A DNA stretch of 64,000 nucleotides from Haloarcula rubripromontorii (GCF_001280425.1 NZ_LIUF01000002.1:806001-870000), one strand, 5' to 3'. Positions 53,472 through 62,454 are shown, counted from the stretch's first letter. The notes: generated by a model from the sequence alone, not told the origin. A program made the numbers and translations.

Positions 53472-54232
53472 GGGACAGTACGGATACCGTAATCGCCATC
53501 GACGGGGTCGCCAAGCAGTACAAGAGGGACGGCAGAAGTACTACAGCCCTCCGTGACGTGTCGCTGAGTGTCTCATCTGGCGAGTTCGTCACTGTGGTCG
53601 GCCCGTCAGGCTGCGGGAAGACAACACTGCTCAGGCTTGTCAGTGGACTGGAATCGCCAACGGACGGTGACATCACAGTCGCGGGGAAGCCGGTTCAAGG
53701 TCCTGACCCGAATCGGGGAACGGTGTTTCAGGAGTACCACCTGTTCCCGTGGCTGACAGTCCGGGAAAACGTCGCCTTCGGATTGGTGGAGCAGGGAGTG
53801 CCAGCTGCTGAGCGGCAGGAGCGAGTCCAAGAACTGCTCTATGTTATTGGACTGTCTGACTTTGCAGATGCATACCCGAAGGAACTCTCAGGCGGTATGA
53901 AACAGCGCGTCGGTCTTGCACGCGCACTCGCTGTGGACCCAGATATCCTCTTGTTGGACGAGCCGTTTGGCAGCGTGGATATGCAGACACGCCGCCAACT
54001 CCAACGCGAACTGCTCGAAATCTGGCGTGGCACCGACAAAACCGTGTTGTTCGTAACCCATGACATTGAGGAGGCCGTTGCGCTCTCGGACAGAATTGTC
54101 ATCATGTCCGGCACGCCGGGGCGCGTTCGAGCGACGGTTTCTGTGGCGGAATCTCGGCCTCGCAACCGCAGTGCGCAGTGGTTCGTCGACCAGGTTGAAA
54201 CACTGTTCGAGCGAATTGAATCGCATGCGTAG
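53468..54232 (+). CDS. NitT/TauT-type ABC transporter ATP-binding protein
   Basis: 254 residues: Walker A GPSGCGKTTLLRL, Q-loop TVFQEYHLFPWLTVRENVAFG, signature LSGGMKQRVGLARAL, Walker B ILLLDEPFGSVD, and FVTHDIEEAVALSDRIVIM. The EYHLFPW and FGSVDMQTR segments fit the SsuB/TauB branch. It completes a three-gene operon. Confidence 0.92.
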   Translation: MRDSTDTVIAIDGVAKQYKRDGRSTTALRDVSLSVSSGEFVTVVGPSGCGKTTLLRLVSGLESPTDGDITVAGKPVQGPDPNRGTVFQEYHLFPWLTVRENVAFGLVEQGVPAAERQERVQELLYVIGLSDFADAYPKELSGGMKQRVGLARALAVDPDILLLDEPFGSVDMQTRRQLQRELLEIWRGTDKTVLFVTHDIEEAVALSDRIVIMSGTPGRVRATVSVAESRPRNRSAQWFVDQVETLFERIESHA

Positions 54233-54622
54233 TTTCTGAATGTGTCTTCTGCATACGCCGTGGTGGTTAGTTCACTGCCTACTGACTGGTGGTCTCAGTA
54301 TCGCTGTGCCATATCTCGGCGTCGCTCCCCGCTGAGCCGATGTGTCTGACCGGACCAGCGATGCGTATTGCACAGAATGATGTGTACAGTAGTTCCGCCA
54401 CAAGACAACGCAAACATTGGCCAGAGCGTAAATCAGGTCTCTAAACAAGCCTCTCGCACTCGCTGTAGCGTGTGGTCTAGTAGATTACTGACTGGCAACC
54501 CTACAGCCCTACGGGCAGAGGTTGCCCACAAAAACAGGTCGTGCTTGAACCCTACTGTCCCAACGTGGGAATCCCTGCTTCAGCACGGGAGGTTCTCAAG
54601 CAGGCCGAGACGGCACGTTTGT
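54233..54622. mobile_element. Possible IS200/IS605-type right-end remnant
   Basis: 390 bases without an intact gene. Near 54541-54610 the sequence CTTGAACCCTACTG leads into GTGGGAATCCCTGCTTCAGC, then ACGGGAGGTTCTCAA. This resembles the imperfect hairpin and GGGAGG...TCAA end of haloarchaeal TnpB-bearing (IS1341-type) elements. An open frame across it ends like a TnpB tail (NPTALRAEVAHKNRSCLNP). No transposase core or left end is present, so this would be a decayed fragment. Confidence 0.3.
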
Positions 54623-54973
54623 TCAGGGACACGAGGGAGTCACTCCCTGTTCAATGGTTATCCTGTCGTTTTGAATCTGGATGAAAATAGTTTGTTCAGG
54701 CTCATCAGAGACTGTGACAGCAGCGGTGGACTCCTGCTGCCCGTCGAGAACGGCCGTCACCTTGTAGCAGCCATTCCGTAGTAAGTTGACCGAACAACCC
54801 GACTGGCCTGACAGAAGCTGATAGTGTGCTGTATGACAACACTCTTCGTCATCGTATATCTCTATGTACACATCATGCTTGGCATCTGAGTCATTTCTGA
54901 TATGGAGGTCTTCGTGTGCTAAGCGCCACTCTTCACTGGTCGCCGAGAGGAGTGTACGGCTGCTGGAGGGCAT
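54623..54973 (-). CDS. Hypothetical beta-rich protein, 116 residues
   Basis: The sequence alternates short strands (DLHIRNDSDAKHDVYIEIYDDEECC ... CSVNLLRNGCYKVTAVLDGQQESTAAVTVSDEPEQTIFIQI), suggesting an immunoglobulin-like fold with four Cys. No signal peptide. A TATA-like ATATATATT lies about 30-38 nt upstream. Function unknown. Confidence 0.5.
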   Translation of the reverse strand: MPSSSRTLLSATSEEWRLAHEDLHIRNDSDAKHDVYIEIYDDEECCHTAHYQLLSGQSGCSVNLLRNGCYKVTAVLDGQQESTAAVTVSDEPEQTIFIQIQNDRITIEQGVTPSCP

Positions 54974-55127
54974 GTCGACAGTGTATCTATGTTACAACTA
55001 CAATATATATCTTAAGATGGATGTCTAATCTACATGTACCCAGCGCCATCTGTTTACACGTACAAACTCAGCCTTTGCCAGGGCCGTCCACGTCGGATTT
55101 TTATTTGTCCGTCATCTTGATAATCGT

Positions 55128-55571
55128 ATGCAGTTTTACGAGGATATTTCGGTCGGTGACGTGCGAGAATCGGATGGATACACAGTGTCGAAATCTGAGA
55201 TCGTGGACTTCGGCGAGAAGTACGATCCGCAACCGTTCCACACTGACGAGGAGGCAGCGAAGGACTCGGTGTTCGGTGGGCTAGTCGCGTCTGGCTGGCA
55301 GACAGCCGCAATCTGTATGCGTCTCAACGTCGAGACCAGCGAGGACATCGCAACACAGGCCGGCGTCGGTGTCGACAATCTCCGCTGGCATCTACCGCTC
55401 CAACCCGGTGATACGCTCCGATTACGAACTGAAATCACCGACAAGCGACCCTCCGACAGTGACCCAAGTCGAGGATACCTCACCACTCGTCACGAAGGGC
55501 TCAATCAGGACGACGAACTGGTTATTTCATACGAGGCGACGGCCATGATTCGCCGGAAGACCGACGGGTGA
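55128..55571 (+). CDS. MaoC-family (R)-hydratase-like protein
   Basis: 147 residues of hotdog fold. The hydratase motif is YDPQPFHTDEEAAKDSVFGGLVASGW (catalytic Asp and His near 33-38), then ITDKRPSDSDPSRGY and a final beta strand. MaoC dehydratases hydrate enoyl-CoAs, but many stand-alone members have unknown substrates. Its 3' end overlaps the convergent methyltransferase gene by about 50 bases. Confidence 0.85.
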   Translation: MQFYEDISVGDVRESDGYTVSKSEIVDFGEKYDPQPFHTDEEAAKDSVFGGLVASGWQTAAICMRLNVETSEDIATQAGVGVDNLRWHLPLQPGDTLRLRTEITDKRPSDSDPSRGYLTTRHEGLNQDDELVISYEATAMIRRKTDG

Positions 55572-56460
55572 CGATACGGCCCAGGAAATCCAGTTGGTGT
55601 GTGTGGTACAGCAACTCAGCTGCAGCGACCTGCTCACGCCGACCCGCCAGCCAGTCGTCGAGTCCCTCGAAGTCGCGATCAGCCACCTCGCCGACTGCAT
55701 CCTCGATAGTGTCGAGAATGTATCGGAGGAAGTAGGCTTCGTCGGCCGGATAGCTCCCGTCGATCGGTCGGACAATCCAGTCCGACCCGGCAACCGCTGA
55801 AAGCGCTGTGCCGTCGAGGCGCTGAAGCCGACCGAGTACGTCGCTACCGGCGCGGCTGTCACCGCCCTGCTTCCCGTCCATGTGCTCGTGATAGAGCCGT
55901 TCGACCGTCCGGTCGGCTGGATGGCTCGGCTGGAAGCGAGTTGCCCCGTCAAATGTGAGCGGGAAGTAATACAGGCCACCCGGCGCGAGCGGTTCGAGCA
56001 ATGTCGGCAGCTCCTGCCGGTCGAGAATATCGAGCAGGGCAGCCCCGATGAGGAGGTCGTACTCGCTGTCAGCGGCCGTCGCGTGCGCCACCGCCTCGGC
56101 TTGCACCGTCTCAATCTCGATCCGTCGGTTTTCGCTGGCCAGGACGAGCGGTCCGTCTCTCACAGATGTCTGCCGGTCAGCGGCCCAGTCCCGGATGTGG
56201 TCTGGCAAGTGAGCCACGTTCTCCGACTGGATATCGACTGCAGTGTAATGGACTTCGCCGGCAGGAAGCACGTCCCAGTCGAGGAACCGGGTGAGCATCG
56301 TGCCGATACCAGCCCCGATTTCGAGGACGCGTAGCGGCCCGTCGCTGTCGGCTGCCCGGTCAGCCAACTGCTCGCGGAGCAGCTTGACCAGCCGGCGGTC
56401 CAGCGCGCGGTCGTCGACTGTCCGTTTTGCCCGGAGATATCGCTGGAACGACTTCGTCAT
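55522..56460 (-). CDS. Class I SAM-dependent methyltransferase
   Basis: 312 residues. Rossmann-type methyltransferase: motif I VLEIGAGIGTMLTRFL (near 48), motif II acidic in HYTAVDIQSENVAHL, and EYDLLIGAALLDILDRQELPTLL plus ALAPGGLYYFPL for motifs IV-V. The long C-terminal tail has family-specific helices. The acceptor is unknown. Start ATG 56460 overlaps the glycosyltransferase stop by four bases, so the two are coupled. Last gene of the minus-strand cluster 55.5-59.9 kb. Confidence 0.8.
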   Translation of the reverse strand: MTKSFQRYLRAKRTVDDRALDRRLVKLLREQLADRAADSDGPLRVLEIGAGIGTMLTRFLDWDVLPAGEVHYTAVDIQSENVAHLPDHIRDWAADRQTSVRDGPLVLASENRRIEIETVQAEAVAHATAADSEYDLLIGAALLDILDRQELPTLLEPLAPGGLYYFPLTFDGATRFQPSHPADRTVERLYHEHMDGKQGGDSRAGSDVLGRLQRLDGTALSAVAGSDWIVRPIDGSYPADEAYFLRYILDTIEDAVGEVADRDFEGLDDWLAGRREQVAAAELLYHTHQLDFLGRIVTRRSSGESWPSPRMK

Positions 56461-57524
56461 GCTAGTCCCTCCGCAGGCTGGACGATGGCAGACAGCAGGC
56501 TGCGTACCCGCCCGACCGTCTCTTCCCAGTCCGGATGCGCCTCGTAGCTCTGTCTCGCGGCCCACCCCATCTCGGCCAAGCGGTCGCGGTCGGTGGCGAA
56601 CCGCTCCAACTCGCGAGCGACGGCTGCAGAGTCGTCCGGGTCGACGAGTGCCCCCGTTTCGCCGTCGGTTACGACGTCGCTCGCCCCGCCAGCCCGGGTG
56701 GCCAGCGCTGGGAGGCCAAAGCTCATCCCCTCCAGATAGACGATGCCGAACCCCTCGTACCGGGACGGGACCGCCAAGACGTGGCTCGACCGGAGCGTGC
56801 GCTGTAGCTCGTCCTCCGCCAGTCGGCCCGTGAACGCTACGCGGTCATTCAGACCGTGGTCTCGGATACGGTCCCGGACTGCATCGACGTGACTGCCGTC
56901 GACGGCCCGACCGACTACGGTGAGGTCGATGTCGGCGTCAGCGCCCGCCACGCCATCGACGAGCGTATCCAACCCCTTTCGAGGTGTGATGTTTCCGACG
57001 AAAACCACTCGCAGCGGCTCGGTAGTAGCCCGTTCCGCAACCGCGGCTCGGTCGATTTCCGGCGCGAATCGGTCTCCGGCCGGCGGTGCGACGACGGTGT
57101 CGGCGGGGTCGACGCCAAGGTCCGAAACGACACGTCGGGTGGTGGCGCTGTTACAGACAACTCTGTGGACCGTCCCGAGGTAACGACGCTCTACCGCGCG
57201 GTACAGCGGGGCGAGTCGACGCGGCTCGCTTGCCCGCAGATGGTGGACGATGCTGACAACCGGGTAGGGGAGGGTGCGGTTCGTGTGAACAAGCGACGGG
57301 TGTGCGAGTTCGTCCTGTAACATGATGTCGACATCTACGTCCAGTTGTCGTCGGAGCTTGCGCGACCCGTTGTCGAGCAGCCCACGGTGGTAGTTCCGCC
57401 AGGGGAGCTGGATACATTCGACAGTGTCGCCGGCCGCTCGAAGTCCCTCGATGAGTTTTCTATCGTAGCGAAACCCGCCCGACTGCTCGTCGAGGCTCCC
57501 GTACAGGGTCAGGCCGACTCTCAT
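56457..57524 (-). CDS. Family 4 glycosyltransferase
   Basis: 355 residues of GT-B fold. VGLTLYGSLDEQSGGFRYDRKLIEGLRAAG at the N-terminus, an acceptor loop SIVHHLRASE, FVGNITPRKGLDTLVDGVAG at the inter-domain linker and the donor-binding EGFGIVYLEGMSFGLPALATRAGGASDVVTDGETGALVDPDD with the E-x7-E pattern. It probably transfers a sugar from an NDP-sugar. Overlapping starts and stops with the pterin-synthase homologue and the methyltransferase show a single operon. Confidence 0.87.
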   Translation of the reverse strand: MRVGLTLYGSLDEQSGGFRYDRKLIEGLRAAGDTVECIQLPWRNYHRGLLDNGSRKLRRQLDVDVDIMLQDELAHPSLVHTNRTLPYPVVSIVHHLRASEPRRLAPLYRAVERRYLGTVHRVVCNSATTRRVVSDLGVDPADTVVAPPAGDRFAPEIDRAAVAERATTEPLRVVFVGNITPRKGLDTLVDGVAGADADIDLTVVGRAVDGSHVDAVRDRIRDHGLNDRVAFTGRLAEDELQRTLRSSHVLAVPSRYEGFGIVYLEGMSFGLPALATRAGGASDVVTDGETGALVDPDDSAAVARELERFATDRDRLAEMGWAARQSYEAHPDWEETVGRVRSLLSAIVQPAEGLA

Positions 57525-57898
57525 ACGGCGGCGTCGTAACTCGCAGCGGCGTCCTCGTCCTCCCAGACGGTGACCGATAGTTCAGTGACCGTCTCGTCGG
57601 TGACACGCGCAATGACGCGCTCGAAGATGACACGGGCAAACCGTTCCACGCTGGGATTATACCCCTCGAACTCTGGGAGGTCGTTGAGCAGTGTGTCCTG
57701 ATAGCGGTCAGCGAGTGACGACAAGGCTGCCTCGGCGTTGTCTATATCGACGATGTAGTCGAACTCGTTGAGTTCGGGACCGCGGAAACACAGTTCGACC
57801 CGGTAGTGGTGTGAATGCGGGTCACCTTCGGGGCCCGGGTCCGGGACAGTGAGGTAGTGCTGTGCCACGAACTCGGTCCGGACCGTCGTCGCGTACAT
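57521..57898 (-). CDS. 6-pyruvoyl-tetrahydropterin synthase/QueD homologue with Cys-to-Glu change
   Basis: 125 residues of T-fold. The zinc ligands are visible: His in EFVAQHYL and the HSHHY pair. In QueD/PTPS the catalytic Cys is four residues before the HGH motif; here that position is Glu (PEGDPHSH). Also, HGH is HSH. The Glu-bearing variant recalls PTPS-III type enzymes, which cleave dihydroneopterin triphosphate to 6-hydroxymethyl-dihydropterin. The end VTELSVTVWEDEDAAASY carries the conserved substrate Glu region. Overlap with the glycosyltransferase gene suggests a pterin or deazapurine-related product rather than queuosine. Confidence 0.8.
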   Translation of the reverse strand: MYATTVRTEFVAQHYLTVPDPGPEGDPHSHHYRVELCFRGPELNEFDYIVDIDNAEAALSSLADRYQDTLLNDLPEFEGYNPSVERFARVIFERVIARVTDETVTELSVTVWEDEDAAASYDAAV

Positions 57899-57937
57899 GC
57901 CCGAACAGACGGCCGGGACACACCTAAATCACGGGTG

Positions 57938-58918
57938 TCAGTTGTACGTCAACACTACTTGCACGGCGTCGTCTGGCCGGTTCGCCAGCAGTTGATATGC
58001 CTCGCCTGCACGCTCGATGTCGATCTCGTGTGTCAACAGCGCCGAGAGGTCGGTGTCGCGCAGCCACGACCGGACAACGTCCAGTCGGCGGTCCTTGTCC
58101 CAGCGGTCGGCGTGGTCCGGGTCGATACGGCTCACCTGGCTGCTGCGAACGCGGATGTGGCTCCGATGGAAGTGGTGTCCGAGGTCCAGTGACACGCCTT
58201 TCGAGCCGTACCACGACCCGACGATGACCTGGCCCGCGTAGCCGGTGGCGTCGATAGCCCTGTCGAGGGCAGGCGGGTTCCCCGAGAGTTCGAACGTGAT
58301 GTCGGCGTCGACATCGCCGAGATCTCCGGGCGTGACCGAGCGGTCTGCCCCGAGCGCTTCCGAGAGCCGGCGACGGCTTTCACAGGGGTCGACTGTCACG
58401 AGTGACGCTAACGGAAAATCAGCCAGAAGTCCAGTCGTCAACAGTCCGACCGGTCCCTGGCCGAAGACGACCACCCGAGCGCCGATACGCGGCCGAGCGT
58501 CCATGACGAAGTTAACGGCCGCCTCAACGTTCGGCATGAACACCGCCTGTTCCGGGGGTAACGTCGTGGGAATGAGCGACGACGGCTCGGCGAGAAAGTG
58601 GCTCTCGTGTGGATTAAACGCGAACACACGACGGTCGAGCCAGTCGTTGTCGACTTCGTCACCGATGGCGGTGACGCGGCCGACTGCGGCGTAGCCGTAC
58701 TGCAGTGGATACGAGAACGTCCCACCTAAGGCGTCGATTGTCTCGTCGGTCGCGAGTTCCGAATCGACCTCACCGCGGTACACCAACAGCTCCGTTCCGG
58801 GACTGATTCCCGAGAGTTCTGTTCGGACACGGACCTGCGATGGGCCGGGATCAGGCACCGCCTCCTCGTCGACTCTGACTGATTCCGCACCGGTAAAGTA
58901 CAGCGTTCTGGCGGACAT
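57938..58918 (-). CDS. Medium-chain dehydrogenase (zinc-binding-type alcohol dehydrogenase homologue)
   Basis: 326 residues. The expected zinc-ligand region reads TELSGISPGTELLVYRGE (Cys replaced, as in the BchC-like group). Further landmarks are FSYPLQYGYAAVGRV, FAFNPHESHFL, RVVVFGQGPVGLLTTGLLA (NAD(P) turn) and the C-terminal RSSQVSRIDPDHADRWDKDRRL. The lack of structural-zinc cysteines fits that group. Starting at the ATG 58918 avoids a 107-residue unsupported extension. The gap to the pterin-synthase homologue is 39 bases; the neighbour genes suggest a shared pathway. Confidence 0.8.
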   Translation of the reverse strand: MSARTLYFTGAESVRVDEEAVPDPGPSQVRVRTELSGISPGTELLVYRGEVDSELATDETIDALGGTFSYPLQYGYAAVGRVTAIGDEVDNDWLDRRVFAFNPHESHFLAEPSSLIPTTLPPEQAVFMPNVEAAVNFVMDARPRIGARVVVFGQGPVGLLTTGLLADFPLASLVTVDPCESRRRLSEALGADRSVTPGDLGDVDADITFELSGNPPALDRAIDATGYAGQVIVGSWYGSKGVSLDLGHHFHRSHIRVRSSQVSRIDPDHADRWDKDRRLDVVRSWLRDTDLSALLTHEIDIERAGEAYQLLANRPDDAVQVVLTYN

Positions 58919-59049
58919 TACACTGTCTCTTGGAGACGTGGGCGGCCGGTGCCGATGTTTCGATGCCAACTCTTCCGGACGTGGCGACGGCTCCGGGAAT
59001 ACACGTCTCCTATCCAGGCTTTCTCTGACTAAAAAGTATCTCCGATTGA

Positions 59050-59919
59050 CTACAAATACCCGAGTGACTCCAGCCGGCCTCTGTCGCTCTCGGTACCGTA
59101 GACACGCGACACTGGAAGCGGTTCGGGCGGATGCAGATCTGGCTCGCGTCCCCCGCCGTCGACGCCGTCGGTCTCGGCCCACGGCACCGCTAGTAAGGCT
59201 GGTACTGGCGTGTGCATCGGATGGCCGTACAGCCCCCACTCCCCGAACAGATTACCGTGGTCGGCGGTGACGGCGAGGTGACCGTCGACGTTTTCCGCCA
59301 GCGCTTCGACTTCGCGGAGGACGTATCGGAGGTTCGCCTCGTATGCGTCCCAGACGCGGTCCGGCGAGACCTCGCCACGGCGGAGCGCGACCCACGGATT
59401 TGCCGTGTTGCTGTGGTGTCCAGTGCGGGCCAGCCCGTCGTCGCTGTCAAGCGGGTCGGGGACAAACGGGTGATGTGGTTGCATGTAGTGGACGACCAGC
59501 CGCTCGGGGTTCAGCCGCCGGGCCAGTGCGATGGCACGGTCGGTTACAGCTTCAGCCGGGACGGTGTTCAGGTCCTCGTCCCACGCGTACTTCCAGACCT
59601 CGTCCAGCGCAGCGAAGGCGTCGGCATCCAGATACCGGTCAGTCCACGTGTTGCCGGTGATCATAACGGTGTGGGCTGTCTCTGGATGCCCGGGGAACGT
59701 GTTTTCGAGCCACTCCGAGGACGAACTCCCGACCGAGCGGACCGTCGAGACGGTGTCGAACAACTCGCTATCGGAGGCAACCGTCTGTAGCAGGTCCGCT
59801 CGACAGGCGTCGAGGACGACGAGTACGTCCCAGTCGCGTTCATAAATGGTCGTTCCGTACGGAATCCGCTGGCCCAGCGCCTGCACCGCTCGCAAGTACG
59901 CCGTGCCTAGCCGGCTCAT
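59050..59919 (-). CDS. Sulfatase/alkaline-phosphatase superfamily protein
   Basis: 289 residues. Starts VLVVLDACRADLLQTVAS (metal Asp near 37), then GSSSSEWLENTF at the nucleophile position, HYMQPHHPFVPDP, and the C-terminal metal motif VTADHGNLFGEWGLYGHPMHTPVPALLAVPW. The length and motifs match haloarchaeal small sulfatase-fold proteins often found in cell-surface glycan loci; activity could be sulfate, phosphate or phospholipid-headgroup transfer. First gene of the minus-strand cluster, starting 90 bases before the divergent fusion-protein gene. Confidence 0.8.
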   Translation of the reverse strand: MSRLGTAYLRAVQALGQRIPYGTTIYERDWDVLVVLDACRADLLQTVASDSELFDTVSTVRSVGSSSSEWLENTFPGHPETAHTVMITGNTWTDRYLDADAFAALDEVWKYAWDEDLNTVPAEAVTDRAIALARRLNPERLVVHYMQPHHPFVPDPLDSDDGLARTGHHSNTANPWVALRRGEVSPDRVWDAYEANLRYVLREVEALAENVDGHLAVTADHGNLFGEWGLYGHPMHTPVPALLAVPWAETDGVDGGGREPDLHPPEPLPVSRVYGTESDRGRLESLGYL

Positions 59920-60008
59920 CCCCGGTTCTGTCACGTCCGGTATTCGGTGGCGGCGACTAAAGTCCCACCGGCGATATAATATATATGTGTGGACGCCCCC
60001 ATTGGAGT

Positions 60009-61979
60009 GTGCAGTGTCTGTTCGTCGGAGCGGGCAGTATCGCGGCGGAGTACGCGGACGGACTGGCAGACAGCCCACTCTCGCTGGCGGGCGTCTGCGA
60101 CCTCGACGAAGACCGGGCTGCGTCACTCGCCGCAGCGCACGATTGTCCGGCGTTTACCGACCTCGATACCGCGCTCACTGCTGTTGACGCGCCGCTGGTC
60201 GTGAACCTGACGAACCACCCCGCCCACGCACCGGTGACCAGAACGGCGCTCGAAGCAGAGCGACACGTTTACTCGCAGAAGCCGCTGGCGCTGGAAGAGA
60301 CGGCGGCCGCGGAGCTACTGGCCCTAGCCAGTGATAAGGACTTGGCGCTGGGCTGTGCCCCGGGGACGCCCGATGCGCCGTCGCAGCGTCGTGCCGGACG
60401 ATTGCTCGCCGACGGTCGCATGGGACCCGTTCAGCTGGGCTATGCCCACGCCCACGTCGGCCGCGTGACCGAGTGGCACGACCGCCCCGATTCGTTTCTC
60501 TCTATCGGGCCGCTGTACGACGGCGGCGTCTACCCGCTTGCTTTGCTGGTGTCGTGGTTCGGTCCTGTCAAATCTGTCCAGTCCGCGACTGCACTCGATA
60601 GCTGGCCTGACCGGGAGCCAAAGCGGCCATCGGTCCCGAGTCATGTCGAGGCGATGCTTTCGTTTGACGGGGGACTGACAGTCCGGCTGACCGCGAGCTT
60701 CTACGCGCCACACCGGAGCCGAGAGTTCTACGGACTCGAACTCCACGGCGACGATGGGTCAGTATACCTCCGTGGGACCGGCGCAATGGCAGACAGCCAC
60801 GAAGCCGTTCGCTACGGCCGATCTGGTCGCGAATACATCGATGCTCCCGCCCAGCACCCCACGCAACCGTACCGCTATCTCGACCCTGTCGAGTCGCTTG
60901 CGGCCAGTGTCACCCGTGGGTCTCCGGCCCGGGAGACTGGCCGCCGTGGTGCCCACGTCGTTGCAGTCTGTAATGCGACTGAGACGGCTGCGGAGACGGG
61001 TGAGCCGACGGTCGTGTCCGACCACGGAGTGTCGGCCGCCCCGCCGCCAGCGCCGACTGTCACCCCAGACAGCGCCCGAAGCAGTGGACGTGCGGGAGCG
61101 ATTCGACTGCCGCCTGTCGGATTCGGCTGTTCCCGCTACCGTGACGGAACGTACGTCGACCGCGCGGACTCCATCGCGGCGGCCCTCGACGCTGGCTACC
61201 GACTGCTCGACAGCGCCGAACTGTACGGCAATGAACACCGTATCGGTCGTATCCTTGCCGCTCCGGGCGCACCCGACCGGCATCGGGTGTTCCTGCTCGG
61301 GAAGGTCTGGCGCACGAACCACAGCCGGGAGCACATGGTGACGGCCTGTCGGGGCAGTCTCGACGAACTCGGTATCGACGCCTTCGACTGCTACGCGCTG
61401 CACTGGCCCGAGGCGTGGGCACACCGCGGGCCACTGGAACGACTGGCCGAGAAACCGGTCGCGCGTCAGGAGGCGTTGACCTTCCCCGAGGATGACGGGG
61501 GCGACATCGAGACGGACTCGATTCCGCTCCGGCGCGCCTGGGAGAATCTGGAGACCCTCCACGAACAGGGGTGGGCGCGCACGCTCGGCCTCTGTAACGT
61601 CTCGCAGACACAGCTGGAGACCGTTATCGATACGGGGACTATCAGGCCGGCACTCGTCCAGATCGAACGCCACCCGTACCAGCCACGGACAGACATCGTC
61701 GAGTACTGTCACGAGCGAGGCATCAGAGTCGTGGCCCACTCGCCGCTGTCGGCTCCCGGATTGCTCGACGAGCCTGTCCTGACGGATATCGCAGACGAAT
61801 ACGGCCTTTCCTCGGCCGGTGTGGTGCTGGCGTGGAACGTCACACAGGGGGTTGTTCCGATTCCGTCCAGTACGACACCGTCTCATATCGTCGAAAACCT
61901 CGTCGCAGCTGGGCGGCGACTCGACACAGAGACGTGTGCCCGCATCGAGGCGCTTCAACAGCCGGATTTCGAGCGGTAA
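60009..61979 (+). CDS. Fused Gfo/Idh/MocA oxidoreductase and aldo-keto reductase
   Basis: About 656 residues. N-terminal half (1-325): a Gfo/Idh/MocA dehydrogenase with Rossmann turn FVGAGSIAAEYADGL, the NAD site VNLTNHPAHAPVT and the EKP-equivalent YSQKPLALEE. After an Ala/Pro-rich linker (330-355), an aldo-keto reductase follows with an intact catalytic tetrad: Asp and Tyr in LLDSAELYGNE, Lys in LLGKVW and His in YALHWPE. Two bound NAD(P) domains in one chain suggest successive oxidation and reduction (epimerisation or sugar-to-polyol conversion). A TATA-like TATAATATATA (59974-59984) lies about 27 nt before the GTG at 60009; an in-frame ATG at 59985 would overlap it and is less likely. Confidence 0.75.
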   Translation: MQCLFVGAGSIAAEYADGLADSPLSLAGVCDLDEDRAASLAAAHDCPAFTDLDTALTAVDAPLVVNLTNHPAHAPVTRTALEAERHVYSQKPLALEETAAAELLALASDKDLALGCAPGTPDAPSQRRAGRLLADGRMGPVQLGYAHAHVGRVTEWHDRPDSFLSIGPLYDGGVYPLALLVSWFGPVKSVQSATALDSWPDREPKRPSVPSHVEAMLSFDGGLTVRLTASFYAPHRSREFYGLELHGDDGSVYLRGTGAMADSHEAVRYGRSGREYIDAPAQHPTQPYRYLDPVESLAASVTRGSPARETGRRGAHVVAVCNATETAAETGEPTVVSDHGVSAAPPPAPTVTPDSARSSGRAGAIRLPPVGFGCSRYRDGTYVDRADSIAAALDAGYRLLDSAELYGNEHRIGRILAAPGAPDRHRVFLLGKVWRTNHSREHMVTACRGSLDELGIDAFDCYALHWPEAWAHRGPLERLAEKPVARQEALTFPEDDGGDIETDSIPLRRAWENLETLHEQGWARTLGLCNVSQTQLETVIDTGTIRPALVQIERHPYQPRTDIVEYCHERGIRVVAHSPLSAPGLLDEPVLTDIADEYGLSSAGVVLAWNVTQGVVPIPSSTTPSHIVENLVAAGRRLDTETCARIEALQQPDFER

Positions 61980-62028
61980 CCGGTGCAATTGGCAGTATAA
62001 TTATGTGACTGAAACCCGAATCGAAAAC

Positions 62029-62412
62029 ATGACCGCGACGGAGACACAGGGACGTTCACTCGACGTAGCTTCGCTGGACAGCCGACACTGGCTCGGTATC
62101 GTGGCGGCACTGGTCTCGGCGGCGATACACCTCCTGCTCGGTATCAGGCTGGCCCCGTCCGGTCTGGGTATCAGCTTCATCCTCGCGGGGCTTGGGTTTC
62201 TGGGCGGTGTCGCGCTGGTCGGCCTGGGTATTCGCCGTCGCCTCGTCTACGCCGTCGGCGTTCCGTTCACGCTCGTCCAGATTCTGCTGTGGTACTACGT
62301 CAATTTCGCCGCCGGGCCGAAATCGTTCCCGACTGATATCGGGACACTGGGTGCGGTCGACAAGGTCGCACAGCTTGTCCTGCTGGCGGTCCTCGTTGCG
62401 CTGTTGCGATGA
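62029..62412 (+). CDS. Four-helix membrane protein
   Basis: 127 residues. Four hydrophobic helices (IVAALVSAAIHLLLGI, ISFILAGLGFLGGVALVGL, VYAVGVPFTLVQILLWYYVNF, AVDKVAQLVLLAVLVALL) after a short polar N-terminus. A TATA-like AGTATAATTA (61994-62003) is about 28 nt upstream of the ATG. It resembles small haloarchaeal DUF7475-type membrane proteins, without known role. The next gene follows at 43 bases. Confidence 0.62.
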   Translation: MTATETQGRSLDVASLDSRHWLGIVAALVSAAIHLLLGIRLAPSGLGISFILAGLGFLGGVALVGLGIRRRLVYAVGVPFTLVQILLWYYVNFAAGPKSFPTDIGTLGAVDKVAQLVLLAVLVALLR

Positions 62413-62454
62413 ACTGTGCTACTGTGGCGGCTGACAGGCAGCGGGGAGGTGTCG

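Noticed and set aside
59985-60008. ATG at 59985 as start of the Gfo/Idh-AKR fusion.
   Set aside because: It overlaps the TATA-like box, so an mRNA initiated there would begin downstream of this codon; the GTG at 60009 fits leaderless spacing. Not fully excluded.
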